From NCBI RefSeq assembly GCF_900156495.1, contig NZ_FTNT01000008.1:178740-242739 (forward strand): a DNA stretch of 64,000 nt. Direction: 5' to 3'. The position numbers and the translations under genes are program-made. The first letter of the stretch is position 1. Each line of letters starts with the position of its first letter. The DNA comes from Williamsia sterculiae. GTDB taxonomy: Bacteria; Actinomycetota; Actinomycetes; Mycobacteriales; Mycobacteriaceae. The notes beneath the pieces are model-generated. The model made no database searches, had not been told where the DNA came from, and saw nothing but the letters and a program-made list of their open reading frames with translations. Shown piece after piece: positions 60,431 through 64,000 of this stretch.

Positions 60431-61215
60431 CGATTCACGATGCCGACCCACAGGCTCTGATCCCCGACGCCGCCGTCGACGCGCTCCGCGCCGCGGATGC
60501 CGTGACCGTGTTCACCGGGGCGGGTATGTCCGCGGAGAGCGGCGTGCCGACCTTCCGCGACGCACACACCGGGTTGTGGGAGCGGTTCGATCCCGCCTTG
60601 CTGGCCACGGTGGGCGCCTGGGAGCGCGACCCGGACATGATCTGGGCCTTCTACCAATGGCGGGCGCGGATGGTCCGCGTTGCCCAACCCAACGCCGGAC
60701 ACCATTCCCTGGCCCACCTCGCCGCCGACGTACCGACCAGCATCGTCACCCAGAACATCGACGACCTACACGAGCGGGCGGGCAGCACCGACGTCAGTCA
60801 TCTGCACGGCAGCCTGTTCAACCCGATCTGTGCGTACTGCGGACGCCCCTACCGGGGGCTCGACGCCGACCCGGACCGCGCGGTCGAGCAGTTCCGCGTG
60901 GAGCCACCGATCTGCCCGGTGTGTCTGGGATCGGTCCGCCCGGGAGTGGTCTGGTTTGGTGAGAACCTGCCCGAACGGCCGTGGATGACTGCCGAGAGCG
61001 CGATGCTCACGAGCGACGTGGTGGTGGTCGTTGGCACCTCCGGCGTCGTCTACCCCGCGGCGTCGCTACCGGAAATGGCCGCCGCGCAGGGCGTTCCGGT
61101 GTTGGAGATCAACCCCGAGACCACACCACTGTCGCCGATCGCCCAGTGGTCGGTGCGGACCACCGCCGCGAAGGGGCTGCCGGAATTGGTGGCACGCCGG
61201 CGCGATCAATCCTGA
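60427..61215 (+). CDS. cobB: NAD-dependent protein deacylase (sirtuin, SIRT5/CobB type)
   Basis: A 262-aa class III deacylase removing acyl groups from lysines with NAD. VFTGAGMSAESGVPTFRD and QNIDDLHERAG bind NAD; catalytic His is in SHLHGSLF. Four zinc cysteines lie in CAYC and CPVC. Tyr and Arg in AFYQWRARMV give the YxxR motif of class III sirtuins that remove succinyl/malonyl groups. The GTG start overlaps the HIT stop. Confidence 0.92.
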   Translation: MTIHDADPQALIPDAAVDALRAADAVTVFTGAGMSAESGVPTFRDAHTGLWERFDPALLATVGAWERDPDMIWAFYQWRARMVRVAQPNAGHHSLAHLAADVPTSIVTQNIDDLHERAGSTDVSHLHGSLFNPICAYCGRPYRGLDADPDRAVEQFRVEPPICPVCLGSVRPGVVWFGENLPERPWMTAESAMLTSDVVVVVGTSGVVYPAASLPEMAAAQGVPVLEINPETTPLSPIAQWSVRTTAAKGLPELVARRRDQS

Positions 61216-61217
61216 GG

Positions 61218-62255
61218 TCAGGCCTCCATCACCTTCTCGGTGGGGAGGTCGCCCACCGGACACTCGGCAACCCCGATGGTGTCGCGGGTGATCGCCTCGA
61301 CCGACGCCTGGGTGGCCTCGGCGTCGGTGACCCAGTTGCGATAGAAGTCGAATGGGCACTCGGCGACGCCCTTGTCTCCGTCGCCTCCGGCGAACACACC
61401 CGTGTAACCGCGGTGCAGCAGTTTGAACAGGTGGTTCTGCGACTGGTCGTGGTGACGCGCGTCGCGGATCGTGCTCAGCGACAGCTGTGCGTACTGCACG
61501 CCGTACTCCTCCTCGCCACATTCGCCCAGGGTTCGTCCATCGAATCCGATGATCGCGCTGTGCCCGAAGTAGGAGTAGACGCCGTCCCAGCCGGTGGCGT
61601 TGGCCACCGCCACGTAGCAGTTGTTCGACCACGCCATCGCCTTGGACATGAGGATCTGCTGCTCCTTGGCCGGGTACATGTAACCCTGCGGTCGGACGAT
61701 GAGTTCGGCACCCTTCATCGCGCAGTCCCGCCAGATCTCCGGGTAGTTGCCGTCGTCGCAGATGATCATGGAGATCTTCAGGCCTTTGGGCCCGTCGGTC
61801 ACGTACGTGGTGTCACCCGGGTACCACCCTTCGATCGGCGTCCACGGCAGGATCTTTCGGTACTTCTGGACGATCTCGCCCTCGTCGTCGATCAACACGA
61901 GGGTGTTGTAGGGCGGCTTGTTCGGGTGGTCCTCGTGCCGTTCACCGGTGATCGAGAAGACACCCCAGGTCTTGGCACGGCGGCAGGCGTCGGAGAAGAT
62001 GTCGGTCTCGTCGCCCGGAACCGTTGCCGCCGTTGCATACATCTCGTCGGGGTCGTACATGATGCCCTGGGTGGAGTATTCAGGAAAGACCACCAGATCC
62101 ATTCCCGGCAGGCCTGACTTCATGCCGACGACCATCTCGGCGATCGCCCTGGCATTGGCGAGAACCTCGGCTCGCGTGTGCAGCCGCGGCATCTTGTAGT
62201 TCACCACCGCAACCCCGACGGTGTCCGGACTCGACCCGATGTCGCCGTGTCGCAT
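61218..62255 (-). CDS. amiE: Aliphatic amidase
   Basis: A 345-aa nitrilase-family enzyme hydrolysing short aliphatic amides to acid and ammonia. The catalytic triad falls exactly at Glu59 (FPEYS), Lys134 (KYRKILPW) and Cys166 (ICDDGNYPE), as in Pseudomonas AmiE. The C-terminus [28 protein letters not shown] is family-typical. Start at ATG 62255 ([11 protein letters not shown]) with GAGGGGAG 7 bases upstream; the upstream frame to 62330 adds unrelated residues. Divergent from an AmiB-like ATPase. Its stop is 2 bp from the sirtuin stop. Confidence 0.95.
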   Translation of the reverse strand: MRHGDIGSSPDTVGVAVVNYKMPRLHTRAEVLANARAIAEMVVGMKSGLPGMDLVVFPEYSTQGIMYDPDEMYATAATVPGDETDIFSDACRRAKTWGVFSITGERHEDHPNKPPYNTLVLIDDEGEIVQKYRKILPWTPIEGWYPGDTTYVTDGPKGLKISMIICDDGNYPEIWRDCAMKGAELIVRPQGYMYPAKEQQILMSKAMAWSNNCYVAVANATGWDGVYSYFGHSAIIGFDGRTLGECGEEEYGVQYAQLSLSTIRDARHHDQSQNHLFKLLHRGYTGVFAGGDGDKGVAECPFDFYRNWVTDAEATQASVEAITRDTIGVAECPVGDLPTEKVMEA

Positions 62256-62454
62256 GTGAAACTCCCCTCGATCGGTCCCGACGGCCAGGGTAGGGAGTCC
62301 GGCGTTTCGCTCCGGTTTCACCTGGATCACTTCTGGATCAACCAGTCACACCCTGCCGGGCGCCGAGGTGCACCCGGTTGCGGCATCGTTGTGGGAGAAC
62401 TACGTTCGCACCGACGAGGTGCGGTCGGAGCGTCGACCGAGGGAGGGGTGGGTG

Positions 62455-63504
62455 ATGTCGGGTTATCTGACCCAGAAGCTCCATGATCTCGATCCCCTCC
62501 CCGACTTCCGGCTCGGCGATGCGCGTTCGCCCGACACCCTGCGTGATCGACTCCGGTCGGCCGTCATCGGCCAGGACGACGCGGTGGACGCCGTGGTCCG
62601 TGCCCTCACCATCTCCGCGGCCGGGATCCGGGATCCGTACCGGCCCGTCGCGTCACTGTTGTTCGTCGGACCGACCGGCGTGGGAAAGACGGAGCTGGCC
62701 CGACAGATCGCCGCCGAGGTTCGTGGCGACCCCGACAACCTGTGTCGCATAGACATGAACGCGCTGGCACAGGAGCACTACTCGGCGTCGCTGTCGGGTT
62801 CGCCGCCCGGTTACGCCGGTTCCAAGGAGCAGTTCAGTCTGTTTCAGCGCGACCGCATCGAGGGCACGGTGTCACGACCGGGTGTCGTGTTGTTCGACGA
62901 GGTGGAGAAGGCACACACCACAGTGTTGCGCGCGTTGCTCCAGATCCTGGACACCGGGACACTGCGTCTGGCCGCAGGTACCAGCACCATCGACTTCCGG
63001 AACTGCATCGTGTTGCTCACCTCCAACCTGGGGTCGCGGGATATCGCGCGCGACCGAATGCAACCGTTGCGCAGCAGGTTACGGACCGGAGTCGACCGGA
63101 TCCGCGGGGCCCCCGCGGGTGATCGCGCGACCGTCGCGACCGCGGTGGAGCGGTTCTTCGACCCGGAGTTGTTCAATCGTTTCGACGAGGTGGTCTATTT
63201 CGACGCGCTCGACCGGACGAGCGCGGCAGCGATCGTCGATGCACAGATCGCGTCGCTGACCGCTCAGCTACGGGGTCGTGACGTGATCTGCACCATCGAC
63301 GACGGCGCTCGCGCGGAGATTCTCGACGCGGGTTTCGACCGCACCTATGGAGCGCGGAACCTGCACCGTACGTTGCGCAGCATGCTGTACGCGGTGGTCG
63401 CAGACGTCATAGTTCGTCACCGTGCCTCGACGGATCATCCCTTACGGCTGCGTGTCTCGGTAGTCGGCGGCGCCCTGGTGTGTGTGCCGGACGCCGAGCG
63501 GTGA
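62455..63504 (+). CDS. Single-domain Clp/AAA+ ATPase, AmiB-like
   Basis: A 349-aa AAA+ protein like the second ATPase module of ClpA/ClpB: IGQDDAVDAVVRAL, Walker A GPTGVGKT at 72-79, Walker B VVLFDEVEKAH, the pore loop SPPGYAGSKEQ, sensor 1 LLTSNLGS and sensor 2 in YGARNLHRTL. It lacks a zinc finger and the tripeptide IGF/IGL loop, so it is not ClpX and is unlikely to dock ClpP. The P. aeruginosa amidase operon (amiEBCRS) contains a Clp-family ATPase, AmiB, of similar size; being next to amiE makes this the best guess. Start at ATG 62455 with GGAGGGG about 5 bases upstream; the frame begins earlier at 62368. Confidence 0.85.
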   Translation: MSGYLTQKLHDLDPLPDFRLGDARSPDTLRDRLRSAVIGQDDAVDAVVRALTISAAGIRDPYRPVASLLFVGPTGVGKTELARQIAAEVRGDPDNLCRIDMNALAQEHYSASLSGSPPGYAGSKEQFSLFQRDRIEGTVSRPGVVLFDEVEKAHTTVLRALLQILDTGTLRLAAGTSTIDFRNCIVLLTSNLGSRDIARDRMQPLRSRLRTGVDRIRGAPAGDRATVATAVERFFDPELFNRFDEVVYFDALDRTSAAAIVDAQIASLTAQLRGRDVICTIDDGARAEILDAGFDRTYGARNLHRTLRSMLYAVVADVIVRHRASTDHPLRLRVSVVGGALVCVPDAER

Positions 63505-63627
63505 GACGCGGAGCGCCGACGGCGACCCTCAGGCTCTACGTTCGACTACATGAGTGTCGTCGGCCTCGAGGCCAACACAGACACGCCCCACACTGATTCG
63601 ACGTCTGACTCGCCTCCTCGGTTCCCA

Positions 63628-63656
63628 TTGTTGTTCAACATATCTCGTGGAATTAT
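63628..63656 (+). promoter_or_regulatory. Candidate promoter of the DUF222 gene
   Basis: TTGTTG (63628-63633) and AATTAT (63651-63656), spacing 17, place the start near 63663, just before the palindrome. Confidence 0.45.
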
Positions 63657-63664
63657 CGGCGGTC

Positions 63665-63694
63665 GCCTCCATCGAACACGTGTACGATGGAGGC
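63665..63694 (+). promoter_or_regulatory. SOS-box-like palindrome containing the ribosome site of the DUF222 gene
   Basis: Perfect 10-bp arms GCCTCCATCG / CGATGGAGGC flank AACACGTGTA. The core TCGAACACGTGTACGA (63672-63687) differs at one position from the mycobacterial LexA box TCGAACNNNNGTTCGA. The right arm contains GGAGG directly before the ATG at 63695. Confidence 0.6.
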
Positions 63695-64000
63695 ATGGAT
63701 CGGGGGATGTTCACGGAGGTCGGCGACCTGCTCGTCGATCAGCTGGGGGTTGATAGCAGGGTGGTCGATGATGTGGGTGCCGACATCATTGACGCGATCG
63801 GTGGTGCGGTGCGGTTGCGGGCGGTCACCGATCATGTGTTGGCGGTACTGAGCGCGCAGGCGGAACGAGTCGGGATCGCCAAGCGGTCCGGGATGCGGAC
63901 GCGGGAACTGTTGATGGCCAACGGGATGGCACCAGTCGTTGCGGACAGGTGTCTGCGAGTGGGACGCGCGTTGAGTGAACTGCCCACCCTGCATCGGCAC
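63695..64000 (+). CDS. DUF222 (13E12 repeat family) HNH-type protein, N-terminus only
   Basis: 102 codons are visible and the frame is open at the window end. The start MDRGMFTEVGDLLVDQLG then LRAVTDHVLAVLSAQAERVGIAKRSGMRTRELLMANG and VVADRCLRVGRALSELPTLHRH are the DUF222 helical domain that usually precedes a C-terminal HNH nuclease. Several M. tuberculosis 13E12 genes have SOS boxes, consistent with the palindrome immediately upstream. Confidence 0.87.
   Translation, partial: MDRGMFTEVGDLLVDQLGVDSRVVDDVGADIIDAIGGAVRLRAVTDHVLAVLSAQAERVGIAKRSGMRTRELLMANGMAPVVADRCLRVGRALSELPTLHRH

Noticed and set aside
62455..63504. Second clpX
   Set aside because: The protein has no zinc finger and no IGF-type ClpP docking loop, and resembles the C-terminal ClpA/B module instead.

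Overview
The window is a GC-rich actinobacterial chromosome segment. It carries a giant single-chain fatty acid synthase (FAS-I, 3083 aa) with acpS, a probable mycolate reductase (cmrA/Rv2509 type), three L,D-transpeptidases, a mycothiol-dependent DsbA-like oxidoreductase (Rv2466c type), Clp protease with two ClpP subunits, and the 180-kDa NAD-glutamate dehydrogenase. Together these point to a mycolic-acid bacterium (Mycobacteriales; Gordonia or a close relative is my best guess). Gene order follows the Mycobacterium tuberculosis Rv2447c-Rv2524c region from memory, with insertions: folC-valS-mobA, clpX-clpP2-clpP1-tig with tRNA-Pro/Gly, nei-rpiB-Rv2466c-pepN-Rv2468c-HNH-glbO-aglA, gdh-ettA-ssb, cmrA-Rv2510c-orn-tRNA-His, LdtMt2-Rv2520c-bcp, acpS-fas.

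Layout. 1-5.8 kb: folC (partial), valS, mobA and a divergent fdhD. 5.8-10.9 kb: proteostasis block clpX, clpP2, clpP1, tig and two tRNAs, with a 23-bp tandem repeat array in front of clpX and a ClgR-like box in front of clpP1P2. 10.9-18.3 kb: ohr, a small tudor-like protein, an L,D-transpeptidase, sthA, a GYSQG serine hydrolase, nei, rpiB, an M48 protease and the DsbA-like enzyme. 18.5-25.7 kb: pepN, DUF5130 protein, small membrane protein, HNH nuclease, glbO, alpha-glucosidase. 25.7-35.3 kb: gdh and its downstream partner, ettA, ssb-like gene, CopD-CtaG fusion, tRNA-Arg. 35.4-44.1 kb: a hypothetical gene, padR-fadH, cmrA, HerA-like ATPase, orn, tRNA-His, exported protein, XRE regulator, membrane-anchored helical protein. 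44.1-49.9 kb: acyl-CoA dehydrogenase, two tandem lipoprotein L,D-transpeptidases flanking tRNA-Lys, DUF3618-like protein, bcp, TetR. 49.9-59.5 kb: acpS and fas. 60.0-64.0 kb: HIT-sirtuin pair, amiE with a divergent AmiB-like AAA+ ATPase, and the start of a DUF222 (13E12-type) gene.

Themes: envelope lipid supply (fas, acpS, cmrA, fadH, acyl-CoA dehydrogenase) lies beside peptidoglycan cross-linking (L,D-transpeptidases) and redox/peroxide defence (ohr, bcp, glbO, sthA, DsbA-like). Many genes show a TANNNT box 6-7 bases before the start codon, which suggests leaderless mRNAs. No IS element, prophage, CRISPR array or obvious island was seen. The most notable items are the tandem L,D-transpeptidases with a His-to-Asn change in one active-site motif, the amiE/amiB-like pair, the 23-bp repeats before clpX, the padR operator, and a DUF222 gene whose SOS-like box lies in a hairpin that contains its ribosome binding site.
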